A DNA stretch of 64,000 nucleotides, from contig NC_089495.1 of the NCBI RefSeq assembly GCF_036850765.1, positions 115,529,033-115,593,032 of the forward strand, written 5' to 3'. Shown in pieces: positions 25,615 to 36,663 of this stretch (position 1 is its first letter; each line of letters begins with the position of its first letter). This DNA comes from Saccopteryx bilineata (taxonomy: Eukaryota > Chordata > Mammalia > Chiroptera > Emballonuridae). The notes under the pieces were generated by a model that saw only the letters and a program-made list of their open reading frames with translations, ran no database searches and was not told the DNA's origin. The position numbers were made by a program, and so were the translations under genes.

Positions 25615-25850
25615 TTTTTTTTTATTTTAATTTTTTTATTTATTTACTTTTTTTTTAGATTTTTTTATTTATTTACTTTTATTAGAGAGAGAGGGGAGAG
25701 AGAGAGGGAGGGAGAGATAGAGAGAGAAAGGGGGAGGAGCAGGAAGCATCAACTCCCATATGTGCCTTGACCAGGCAAGCCCAGGGTTTTGAACCAGCGA
25801 CCTCAGCATTCCAGGTCGACGCTTTATCCACTGCGCCACCACAGGTCAGG
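25615..25850 (-). mobile_element. short bat SINE ('cctgacctgtggtggcgcag' type)
   Basis: tRNA-like head at the right edge (minus strand 'cctgacctgtggtggcgcag'), body 'gggcttgcctggtcaaggca', GA-rich segment, A-tail as T-rich left edge. A 13 bp TSD, gctggaagatttc, is at 25602-25614 and 25850-25862. The tail contains a near-duplicate ('ttttttatttatttactttt' twice), making it longer than the other copies. Confidence 0.9.
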
Positions 25851-25886
25851 CTGGAAGATTTCAATAACTATTTCAATTTCTTTCTT

Positions 25887-26303
25887 TCTTTTTTTTGACA
25901 AAAACAGAGAAAGAGTCAGAGAGAGGGACAGATAGGGACAGAGAGATAGGAAGAGAGATGAGAAGCATCTATTCTTTGTTGCGGCACCTTAGTTGTTCAT
26001 TGATTGCTTTCTCATTTGTGCCTTGACTGTGGGTTACAGCAGAGCAAGTGACCCCTTGCTCAAGCTAGTGACTTTGGGCTCAAGCCAGCAACCTTGGTTT
26101 CAAAGTGACCTTTGGGCTCAAGTTAGCAAACATGGGGTCATGTCTATGATCCCACGCTCAATCCGGTGACCCTGCGCTCAAGCTAGTGAGCTCATACTCA
26201 AGCCAGATGAGCCCACACTCAAGCCAGTGACCTCAAGGTTTTGAACCTGGGTCCTCCATGTCTCAGTCAAATGCTCTATCCACTGTGCCACTGCCTAGTC
26301 AGG
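25887..26303 (-). mobile_element. long bat SINE with internal tandem repeats
   Basis: Head 'cctgactaggcagtggcaca' on the minus strand (right edge). The body has several degenerate copies of a roughly 28 bp unit containing 'ctcaagc(t/c)agtga', more than in the sister copy at 58463-58809, which explains its greater length. T-rich left edge is the A-tail. TSD unclear. Confidence 0.85.
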
Positions 26304-26813
26304 CTGTTTTAATGTTATTTGTTGTAATCAGTCTGTTTAGGTTTTCTTATCTTCCAGGTTGAGTTTTGAAAGATTGTATGTTTCTGGGAATTTATTCATT
26401 TTGTCTGGATTGTCCAATTTTTTGTCATATAAGTCTTCATAATATTTTCTTACAATTCTTTGTACATTTGCAGTGTCAGTTGTTACTTTTCCACTTTCAT
26501 TTTTAATTTTATTTATTTGGGTTCTCTCCCTTTTTTTCTTTTCTTTTTTTTTATAGATTTTTATTAATGTTAATGGGATGACATTAATAATTCAGGGTAC
26601 ATATATTCAAAGAAAACATGTCTAGGTTATCTTGTCATTAAATTATGTTGCATACCCCTCGCCCAGAGTCAGATTGTCCTCCGTCACCCTCTATCTAGTT
26701 TTCTCTGTGCCTCTCCCCCTCCCCCTAACTCTCTCCCTTCCTCCCTCCTGCATCCTCCCTCCCCCCACCCCTGGTAACCACCACACTCTTGTCCATGTCT
26801 CTCAGTCTCGTTT

Positions 26814-29800
26814 TTATGTTCCACCAATGTATGGAATCATGTAGTTCTTGTTTTTCTCTGATTTACTTATTTCACTCCGTATAATGTTATCAAGATTCCA
26901 CCATTTTGCTGTAAATGATCTAATGTCGTCATTTCTTATGGCTGAATAGTATTCCATAATGTATATGTGCCACATCTTCTTTATCCAATCTTCTATTGAA
27001 GGGCTTTTTGGTTGTTTCCATGTCTTGGCCACTGTGAACAGTGCTGCTATGAACATGGGGCTACATGTGTCTTTACGTATCAATGATTCTGAGATTTTGG
27101 AGTATATACCCAGTAGAGGGATTGCTGGTCATAAGGTAGTTCTATTTGCAGTTTTTTGAGGAACCACCATACTTTCCTCCATAATGGTTGTACTACTTTA
27201 CATTCCCACCAACAGCGTATGAGGGTTCCTTTTTCTCCACAGCCTCTCCAACATTTGTTATTACCCGTCTTGTTGATAATAGCTAATCTAACAGGAGTGA
27301 GGTGGTATCTCATTGTAGTTTTGATTTGCATTTCTCTAATAACTAATGAAGATGAGCATCTTTTCATATATCTGTTGGCCATTTGTATTTCTTCCTGGGA
27401 GAAGTGTCTGTTCATGTCCTCTTCCCATTTTTTTATGGGATTGTTTGTTTGTTTGTTGTTGAGTTTTATGAGTTCTTTGTAAATTTTGGATATTAGGCCC
27501 TTACCTGAGCTGTTGTTTGAAAATATCAGTTCCCATTTAGTTGGCTGTCTGTTTATTTTGATATCAGTTTCTCTTGCTGAGCAAAAACTTTTAATTCTGA
27601 TGTAGTCCCATTCATTTATCTTTGCCTTCACTTCTCTTGCCATTGGAGTCAAGTTCATAAAATGTTCTTTAAAACCCAGATCCATGATTTTAGTACCTAT
27701 GTCTTCTTCTATGTACCTTATTGTTTCAGGTCTTATATTTAGGTCTTTGATCCATTTTGAATTAATTTTAGTACACGGGGACAGGCTGTAGTCGAGTTTC
27801 ATTCTTTTGCATGTGACTTTCCAGTTTTCCCAACACCATTTGTTAAAGAGGCTTTCTTTTCTCCATTGTGTGTTGTTGGCCCCTTTATCAAAGATTATTT
27901 GACTATATATATGTGGTTTTATTTCTGGGCTTTCTATTCTGTTCCATTGGTCTGAGTGTCTATTTTTCTGCCAATACCATGCAGTTTTGATTATTGTGGC
28001 CCTATAATATAGTTTAAAGTCAGGTATTGTAATGCCCCCAGCTTCATTCTTTTTCCTTAGGATTGTTTTGGCTATTCGGGTTTTTTTATAGTTCCATATA
28101 AATCTTATGATTTTTTGTTCCATTTCTTTAAAAAATGTCATAGGAATTTTGATGGGAATTGCATTAAATTTATATATTACTTTGGGTAATATGGCCATTT
28201 TAATTATATTTATTCTTCCTATCCAAGAACAAGGAATATTTTTCCATCTCATTGTGTCTTTTTCTATTTCTCTTAGCAATGCCTTGTAGTTTTCTTTATA
28301 TAGGTCCTTTACATTCTTTGTTATGTTTATTCCTAGGTATTTTATTTTTGTTGTTGCAATCGTGAAGGGGATTATTTTTTTGAGTTCGTTTTCTAATATT
28401 TCATTGTTGGCATATAGAAAGGCTATGGACTTTTGTATGTTAATTTTGTATCCTGCGACCTTACTGTATTGGCTTATTGTTTCTAGTAATCTTTTTGTGG
28501 AGTCCTTTGGGTTTTCGATGTATAGGATCATATCATCAGCAAAAAGTGATACCTTTACTTCTTCTTTTCCGATATGGATGCCTTTTATTTCTTTGTCTTG
28601 TCTGATTGCCCTGGCCAGAACTTCTAGCACCACGTTAAATAAGAGTGGAGACAGTGGACACCCCTGTCGTGTTCCTGATTGAAGGTGGAAAGTCCTCAGT
28701 TTTACGCCATTTAACATGATTTTGGCTGATGGTTTATCATATATGGCCTTTATCATGTTGAGATATTTTTCTTCTATACCCATTTTGTTGAGAGTCTTAA
28801 ACATAAAATTGTGTTGTATTTTATCGAAAGCCTTTTCTGCATCTATTGATAAGATCATGTGGTTTTTGTTCTTTGTTTTGTTGATATGGTGTATTACATT
28901 AACCGTTTTACGTATGTTGAACCATCCTTGAGATTCTGGGATGAATCCCACTTGATCATGATGTATTATTTTTTTAATATGTTGTTGTATTTGATTTGCC
29001 AGTATTTTGTTTAGTAATTTAGCATCTGTATTCATTAGAGATATTGGTCTGTAGTTTTCTTTTTGGGCCATCCTTGCCAGGTTTTGGTATGAGGGTTATG
29101 TTGGCCTCATAAAATGTGTTTGAAAGTATTGCTTCTTCTTCAATATCTTGGAAGACTTTGAGTAGAATAGGAACCAAGTCTTCTTTGAATGTTTGATAGA
29201 ATTCACTAGTATAACCACCTGGGCCTGGACTTTTATTTTTGGGGAGGCTTTTAATAGTTTTTTCTATTTCCTCCCTGCTGATTGGTCTGTTTAGGCTTTC
29301 TGCTTCTTCATGACTCAGTTTAGGAAGGTTGTTTGTTCTAGGAATTTATCCATTTCTTCTAGATTGTTGTGTTTGGAGGCATATAGTTTTTCATAGTATT
29401 CTACAATAATTCTTTGTATATCTATGATGTCTGTGGTGATCTCTCCTCTTTCATTTTGGATTTTATTTATTTGAGTCCCGTGTGTTTTTTCCTTGATGAG
29501 TCTTGCCAAGGGTTTGTCGATTTTGTTGATCTTTTCAAAGAACCAGCTCCTTGTTTTATTGATTTTTCCTATTATTTCTGTTCTCTATTTCATTTATTTC
29601 TGCTCTGATTTTTATTATCTCCTTTCTTCTGCTGGTTTTGGGTTGTCTTGTTCTTCTTTGTCTAGTTCCTTAAGGTGTGAAGTTAAGTGGTTTACTTCGG
29701 CTCTCTCTTGTTTGTTCATATAGGCCTGAAGTGATATGAACTTTCCTCTTATTACTGCTTTTGCTGCATCCCAGAGATTCTGATATGTTGTATTTTCATT

Positions 29801-30635
29801 TTCATTTGTCTGTATATATCTTTTGATCTCTGCGCTTATTTCTTCTTTGACCCATTCATTTTTTAGAAGTATGTTGTTTAGTTTCCACAATTTTTTGGGT
29901 TTTTCCCCCTCTTTTTTACAGTTAAATTCTAGTTTCAAGGCTTTATGATCAAAGAATATGCTTGGCACAATTTCAGTTTTTCTAAATTTGCTGATATTGT
30001 CTTTGTGGCCCAACATATGGTCAATTCTTGAGAATGTTCCATGTACACTAGAGAAAAATGTATACTCTGTCGCTTTGGGATGAAGTGTCCTGTAGATGTT
30101 TATCATATCCAGGTGTTCTAGTATTTCATTTAAGGCCACTATATCTTTATTGATTCTCTGTTTGGATGACCGATCTAGAGCCGTCAGCGGTGTATTGAGG
30201 TCTCCAAGTATGATTGTATTTTTGTTAGTTTTTGTTTTAAGGTCAATAAGTAGCTGTCTTATATATTTTGGTGCTCCTTGGTTTGATGCATATATATTAA
30301 GGATTGTTATGTCTTCTTGATTCAGTGTCCCCTTAATCATTATGAAATGACCATTTTTGTCTCTGAGTACTTTTTCTGTCTTGTAGTCAGCATTATTAGA
30401 TATGAGTATTGCTACACCTGCTTTTTTTTTGGGTGTTGTTTGCTTGGAGTATTGTTTTCCAGCCTTTCACTTTGAATTTGTTTTTATCCTTGTTGCTTAG
30501 ATGAGTTTCTTGTAGGCAGCATATAGTTGGATTTTCTTTTTTAATCCATTCTGCTACTCTGTGTCTTTTTATTGGTAAGTTTAATCCATTTACATTTAGT
30601 GTAATTATTGACACTTGTGGGTTCCCTATTGCCAT
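26814..30635 (-). pseudogene. L1 D ORF2, multiply frameshifted
   Basis: Starts at 30635 with MAIGNPQVSIITLNVNGLN, then breaks at the same homopolymer as copy B (T9 at 30422-30430). Continues as an endonuclease block (30340-29615, 'GDLNTPL', '[10 protein letters not shown]', where the family's SDH motif has become FDH). Further shifts follow near 29615, 29510, 29315 and 29075. The RT block is 29071-27080 (663 codons, '[11 protein letters not shown]', '[13 protein letters not shown]'). A last shift near 27090 leads to the C-terminal 89 codons ending MIPYIGGT. More damaged than B. Confidence 0.93.
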
Positions 30636-30957
30636 TTTATAAATTGCTTTCTGTTAGTTTTGTATCTTGTTTGATTCTTCTCTTTTGTTTTTCTATCGTT
30701 TGTTTTTGTTTTTATTCCATACTTCTTTCCTCTGTTGCTACCTTTTTTAAGTCCAGTGTTTTTGTGGTGGTTTTTTCAAGAGTGGTTACCATTAAGTAAT
30801 GAAAAGGGTACCTACCATATTCATTGTAGTACCCTTTCTTATGAGTATTTCTGCACTTCATTGTCCTTTGCTACTGTTAATCTTCATCCTTTCTCCCCTT
30901 TTTTTTCTTTTGTTGTCACAGTTTAAGTTTGGTTTTATTGTTTTCTTGGTGGAGCTG

Positions 30958-31951
30958 TTACTTGTGGTTATGTTTTCTTTTGTTCTTTGAATCTGGTTGG
31001 AAAACCCCCTTTAGTATTTCCTGAAGTGGGGGCTTTCTGATGATAAATTCTCTCATCTTTTCTGTATTTGTGAATATTTTTATATCTCCTTCATACTTGA
31101 AGGATAGCTTTGATGGGTATAGTATTCTTGGCTGAAAGTTCCTCTCTTTCAGGGCTTTAAATATTGGGGTCCACTCTCTTCTAGCTTATAGAGTTTCTGC
31201 TGAGAAATCTGATGATAATCTAATAGGCCTTCCTTTATATGTGGTATTCTTCTTTTCCCTGGCTGCCTTGAGAATTTTTTCTTTGTTGTTGGTTTGTGTC
31301 ATCTTCATTATGATGTGCCTTGGAGTGGGTTTGTTGTGGTTAAGAAAACTCGGTGTTCTGTTTGCTTCTTGAATTTGAGGCTCTAGTTCTTTCCATAGGC
31401 TTGGGAAGTTCTCATCTATTATTTGTTTGAGTATATTCTCCATTCTATTTTCTTTCTCTTCTCCCTCTGATATACCTATTATTCTTATGTTATTCTTTCT
31501 GATGGAGTCAGAGAATTCCTGTAGTGCTTTCTCGTTTTTTATTATTTTTGAGTCTCTTTCTTCTTCTCTCTGTTGTGCCTCAAGTTGCTTGTCTTCTATT
31601 TCACTGATCCTATCTTCTATCTGGGCTGTTCTATTAGCTAAGCTTGTTACCTCGTATTTCAGCTCTTGAATTGAGTTTTTCATTTCTGTTTGATTTGTTT
31701 TTATAGTTTCAATTTCCTTGGTAATATATTCTTTGTGATTGTTGAGTTGTTTTGATCTCCCTAAATTGCCTTTCTGTGTTTTCTTGTATATCTCTGAGTA
31801 TTTTTAATATTTCTATTTTAAATTCTCTGTCATTTGACTCCAAGGCTTCCAATATGTTAAATCTTTTCTCCATAGATTTTTCCACATCTATTTGTGTTAC
31901 CTCTCTTTCTTTTGTATCCATAATGTTCGATTTCCTTTTTCTTATTGGAAT
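30958..31951 (-). pseudogene. L1 D ORF1, broken
   Basis: Homologous to the intact ORF1 of copy B. The first ATG of B is ATT here (near 31949-31951), leaving Met 11 (31921) as the first start. A frameshift near 31710 separates 31921-31709 from the 165-codon block 31683-31186. The latter ends at a stop right after 'DFSAETL'. The C-terminal domain follows without an open link. Not functional. Confidence 0.9.
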
Positions 31952-34312
31952 CTGAAGGTGGTCTTGTTGATAGTGTTAATTAGAATTAATAAGAAATAAA
32001 AAGAAAAAAAGAAAAAAGGAAAACACTCCACACAAAAAAAGTAATAATTTATTATTTTCCCCTTTTTTCTTTCTTCTCTTTTCCTCCTCTCACCTCCTTA
32101 GGGAAATATCGTGATGACTTGTGAATTATATTATGCTAAATGGAACAAAAAATGCCTATAATGGAGGGCCTAATTTGGGGTGAAGAGTTCAAGGGGAAAA
32201 AAAGGGAGTAGGGACCTACTAAATACAAAAAAAAAAAGGAGAAAATCTTAGACAAGCATAAAATGATTTGCTTGTAAGTGATGGTCGACTAAGAGATATA
32301 ATGAGAGGGATAAGAGGGAAACAGAAAAAGGGAGAGAAAAAACAATAATTAAAGAAGAAAAAATAAAAATAAAAATAATAAGTAAAAATCTGTTGCATTA
32401 AGTGGAGCAAAGACTAAATACAATGGAGACTTTGGGTTGGGAGGAATGCTAGTGAGTTAAAAAGCAATGTAAAAAGTGCCCCAAATACCACAAAAACAAA
32501 GAAATAAAGGAAAACCAAGAACAAAAGCAGAAGAAGAAAAAAAAGAACAAAAAAAAAACCCCCAAAAAACTTGAGTCCCAAATTAAATAATTTGTTCGTG
32601 ATTGAGGCTTAAATGGGAGGAAAAGTAAAAGGAGAAAAGAAGAAATGAATAGAAAGGAAAAAATAAGAAAAAGAGAGAAACAAAGGAAGAAAAAAAGGAA
32701 AGGAAAAAAACCCAAAAAAACAAAAGGGGAGAGCGTTAGAGTTAAGAGTTTTGGAGTGTAACCCTAAAGGAGAGATAGGATGAAGAAAAGAAATAAAATG
32801 TAACACTCATGGGTAGTGTAGTTCAAGAAAAGGGTAGCATAAGATGGGCAGAGAGTAAAAGGACCGAGGTGGAAGAAATAGAAATAATAATAAAGGCAAT
32901 AAGATAGAAGAAAGAAACAACAACAACAAAGAATTAGTGGAACAAGTTATAAAGTCTGTGGATTTTTCTTGATTTTGAGAGGTTAACTTCTTCCTTTTTT
33001 TTTTTTCTCTCCCTCTTCCTGGTCGGTGACTCTGTACCCCAGGTTCTGCCCATGTGTCACTCTTAGGTAGGAATTTGCAGTTGATGGGATTCTATGGCAA
33101 TGTCATATAATTGGCTTTAGTCTCGCTGGTAGTCAAGGCTTGTTGGCATTTGCAGGGTCCAACAACGAGAGAGTTTGCTTTCCTGGAGTCTCTTTCCTAG
33201 TCTCCCCTTCCTGAATTAGCAGCCTGGTGATCCAGCTATGAGGCTGCCACTGCTTCTGTCTGGGGAGTAAGAGGCTCAAAGAGCTGGGAAATCCCCACTC
33301 TATCCTCACTCAGCGCAAGGCTCTGGGTAAGGCTCTGGCAGTCAGAGCCTCCAGCGTAATCAGGTGGGGCTGGGAGTCAATTGTTGTCAAGGTGACTGTT
33401 CAGCGCCTATCATTCAGTTGGACCACTCAACCCAGGCTTTCCACACTTGGTAACCTGTTTTGGCTGGGAAGAAGAAGCACTAGTCGCTGCTTTCTGTATG
33501 GATCTTAATATCTGCCAAGTCCCTCTTGTTAGGTATATCCCTGAATATGGAGGCTCTGTCAATCAGAAGTTGCCCCCGCCCCTTTAGTGAAAGGCACTGA
33601 AAAATATCACGCCTCTTGTCTTGGATCACTGAACTGGGAGAGATCTTACCAATTAGAGCCCCGTGGGTGCATAGATTTCGTGGGTTAAGCTAATTTCAGT
33701 GATTGGATCCGCAGCTGTGCTCCAGAAAGCATTTCAGGCTGCCTGCGCACCCCTCCCCCCAACGCTTGATTATTAGCTTGAATGGCTGGGTGAGGTGCCC
33801 CACCCACGGAGAGAATCTCCTGACTAGGAAAGACAGCCTTGGTGCCCCTCCCGGACCACGGCACGGGCGCGCGCATGATTTCTCAGCACACCAGTGGCCG
33901 GGGACTCTCTGGACTGCGGCACGGGGGGGGGGGCGCGCGCGGTTTCTAGGCATGCCAGTGGATGGGGACTCTCTGGACCACAGCACGGGGCGCGCGCGGG
34001 GTTTCTCGGCACGCCAGTGGCCGGGGACTCTCCGGACCGCGACACGGGGGGGGGGGGCATGCGGTTTCCCAGGGCATGCAGCGGCCAGTGCCCAGGCTGC
34101 TGCTCCCCGAGTGTGGGCGGGCAGCTGCACATGTTGGTTGACTCACCACAGGCATACTCCCTCCTCGGCAACAGTCCTTTTGCTTTCAGTGTGTGTGTGG
34201 AACTTTGGAATGCTCCGAGGATAAATTTTTCTGTTTCTAGTTGATAAATTTGTTGAGATTTTGGGGAGATCTGTCGGACGCACTGCTCACGGCGCCATTT
34301 CCATGACGTCAC
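31952..34312 (-). promoter_or_regulatory. L1 D 5'UTR with GC-rich tandem monomers
   Basis: Minus-strand promoter and leader, 2.36 kb. 33853-34086 holds four tandem copies of a unit of about 54-64 bp ('ggac..cggcacgggg...cgcgcgcgg.ttct..gcac..cagtgg..ggggactct'), with G runs of 11-12 and CGCGCG stretches. The part next to ORF1 is purine-rich on the + strand (31985-32970), so pyrimidine-rich on the sense strand as in B. The 'attag' acceptor-like site of B is changed to 'attaa' here. Confidence 0.8.
34304..34311. promoter_or_regulatory. CRE-like palindrome at L1 D start
   Basis: TGACGTCA at the first bases of the element, as in copies B and F. Confidence 0.65.
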
Positions 34313-34553
34313 CTCCCTTTTTTTCTTTATGAGTCTGGTTAAAAGTTTATCAATCTTGTTTACCTTTTCAAAAAACCAGCTCTTGGTTTCATTGATCTTT
34401 TGTATTTATTTTTAGCCTTTATTTCATTTATTTTTGCTCTGATCTTTATTATTTTCATCTTTCTACTTACTCTGGGCTTTATTTGTTGTTCTCTTTTAAT
34501 TCTTTTAAGAGCAAGTTTAGGTAGTTTATTTGAGCTGTTTCTTGCTTATTAAG

Positions 34554-35394
34554 TAAGGTGACCAATTGTCCTCCTTTAGAGAGGACAGTCATTCTTTTGT
34601 AAGTTCCATCTTCCTTCGAAAAGTGTCCTCCTATATGTCCTCCTTTTTGATATTGGAACACTAATCTGTAAATTTCCATATTTGATCGATGCCGAGTCAA
34701 TCCATTGCATGTGATGGGATGTATTTGTATTTGATATAACGATTCTTCAAGGATCAGCACAGTGTGACAAGACGCGATTATGAGATGCATGTGCTCCACA
34801 CAGGAGACCTTGACAGAGTGCACAATATACCAAGCATGCAAATGGCTTTGTGTACTTCTTACTGAAACATGACACAACACATATGACATTGTAGACTCAC
34901 GATTATTTCTTTCTCAGTGAATATTCAATCATAGACAGGTAAGCATAATTCACATTTTATTATTTCATTATTTATTTAATAATGTCCAAATACATATAAT
35001 TTTACTTACAAATATTTTTCCAAAATTCAAGTTTTAAAGTGGAAATCTAACCTCAAACTACATCTATTAATAATGCATTTTGATTAAATAGTTGCATAAA
35101 ACAGATGTTTTTTTAAATTAGAAAATGATAAATACAACTGAATATCACTTCAAATTAGAGGTTTTGTTTGATATTTAGTTTTACTAAATGAGCACTATTT
35201 TCTTACAATTATTATTGAAAATTAATAAGCATGTAATCATAATTACAATATAAAATGTTACAAATGTTTTTATTATGCATTTATCATATTATAGTGTGTT
35301 ATTGTTACGATGACTAAAATGTTTCTTTTATTTATGATATTGTTTTCTTCAGTTTATTTTTGTCATTTTCATTGTAAAAAAGTTGGTTACCTTA
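34554..35394. mobile_element. 841 bp non-autonomous DNA transposon
   Basis: Ends are short inverted repeats: 'taaggtgaccaa' and the reverse complement of 'ttggttacctta' (11 of 12 matching). Flanked by 8 bp TSDs, ttattaag (34546-34553) and ttcttaag (35395-35402), 7 of 8 matching. It interrupts the ORF2 of L1 C, whose sequence resumes as 'gtatgcctgtaatgctatga', as at 54657 in F. An inner repeat of 'tgtcctccttt/tatgtcctcc' is near 34567-34648. No transposase frame found. The 8 bp TSD suggests hAT; I do not recognise the family. Confidence 0.75.
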
Positions 35395-36256
35395 TTCTTA
35401 AGGTATGCCTGTAATGCTATGAACTTCCCTCTCAGGACTGTTTTTCCTGTGTCCCATAGATTTGGGGTTGTTGTATGTTCACTTTCATTTCTGTCATAGA
35501 AATTTTTGACTTCTTTCTTGATGTCATTGTTAACCTATTCGTTATTTAATAACATGCTATTTAGCCTCCAAGTATTTGAATGGTTTTCAGTTTTTCTATT
35601 GTGGTTGATTTCTACTTTCATGCTATTGTGATCAGAGAAGATGCTTGATATGATTTCAATCTTCTTAAATTTATTGAGACTTATTTTGTGTCCTAACATG
35701 TGGTCTATTTTAGAGAATGCATCAAGAGCATTTGAAAAGATGTATATTCTGTTGCCTTGAAGTGAAAGGTTCTGAAAATATCAAATAAATTCAATTGATC
35801 TAGTGTGTAATGTAAGGCCGCTGTTTCTTTGTTAATCTTCTGTCTGGAGAACCTGTCCTCCAGACAGAAATGTTAGTGGAGTATTAAAATCCCCTTCTAT
35901 TATAGTATTGCTGTTGTTGTTGCCCTTTATGTCCATCAAAATCTGCTTTATATATATATAGGTGTTCCTATATTAGGTGCATAAATATTTACAATGGTTA
36001 AATCCTCTTGTTGGATTGCTCCCTTTATCATTATGCAGTGACCTTTATCCCTTATTATAGCCTTTTTTGAAAAGGCTATTTTATCAGATATAAGTATTGC
36101 TATCTCAGCTTTGTTTTTTATTTCCATTTGCATAAAATACTTTTTCTATCCCTTAACTTTCAGTCTGTGTGTATCTTTTGTTTTGAGGTGGGTCTTTCAT
36201 AGATAGCATATGTAGGGGTCCTGTTTTCTTATCCATGAATCTACCCTATGTCTTTT

Positions 36257-36302
36257 TTTTTTAAGATTTTATTTATTCATTATAGAGAGGGAAGAGAGAG
36301 AG

Positions 36303-36342
<40 letters not shown>

Positions 36343-36465
36343 GAGGGGAGGAGCAGGAAGCATCAACTCCCATATGTGCCTTGACCAGGCAAGCCCAGGG
36401 TTTTGAACCGGCAACCTCAGTGTTTCCGGGTTGATGCTTTATCCACTGTGCCACCACAGGTCAGG
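36257..36465 (-). mobile_element. short bat SINE with (GA)n tract
   Basis: Same type as 25615-25850. Perfect 16 bp TSD, ctaccctatgtctttt, at 36241-36256 and 36466-36481. Has a (GA)n microsatellite at 36305-36338. Confidence 0.92.
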
Positions 36466-36663
36466 CTACCCTATGTCTTTTGATTGAAGCATTTAATCCA
36501 TTTACTTTTGAGGTTATTATTGATATGTACTTTTTTTTTTTTTTTGCTTTTTTTATAACAGGCCTCTTAACATTTCTTGCAGTACTGGTTTGGTTGTAAT
36601 GAATTCCCTGATATTTTTTGGGGGGGAGGGGGTTCTGGGAAGCTTTTTATTTCTTCATTTTTA

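Larger units (their letters stand above)
26542..34312 (-). mobile_element. full-length young LINE-1 (copy D) inside L1 C
   Basis: About 7.77 kb, minus strand, close relative of copy B. A perfect 16 bp TSD, ctccctttttttcttt, is at 26526-26541 and 34313-34328. Order from right to left: 5'UTR (34312-31952), ORF1 relic, ORF2 relic, 3'UTR with C-rich strand of the G tract (26697-26773) and T-run. It starts with the CRE octamer at 34304-34311. Broken ORF1 and ORF2 make it non-autonomous. It split the ORF2 of L1 C. Confidence 0.95.
23183..36540 (-). pseudogene. ORF2 relic of L1 C, interrupted
   Basis: Decayed endonuclease-RT in pieces. The RT core is readable at 24608-25120 ('[15 protein letters not shown]', '[15 protein letters not shown]' with the FADD catalytic pair). 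The C-terminal Cys-rich motif is at 23549-23752 ('[18 protein letters not shown]'). The N-terminal part is at 35948-36133 ('IVNIYAPNIG'). Many stops and shifts, plus insertions of three SINEs, L1 D and a DNA element. No function expected. Confidence 0.88.

Noticed and set aside
33703..34224. 173-codon frame with repeated segments
   Set aside because: Translation of the GC-rich tandem monomers of the L1 D promoter.
25602..36481. Regularly spaced repeated SINE bodies, considered as a CRISPR-like array
   Set aside because: Spacing is irregular, each copy has its own TSD and A-tail, and the host is a mammalian genome.
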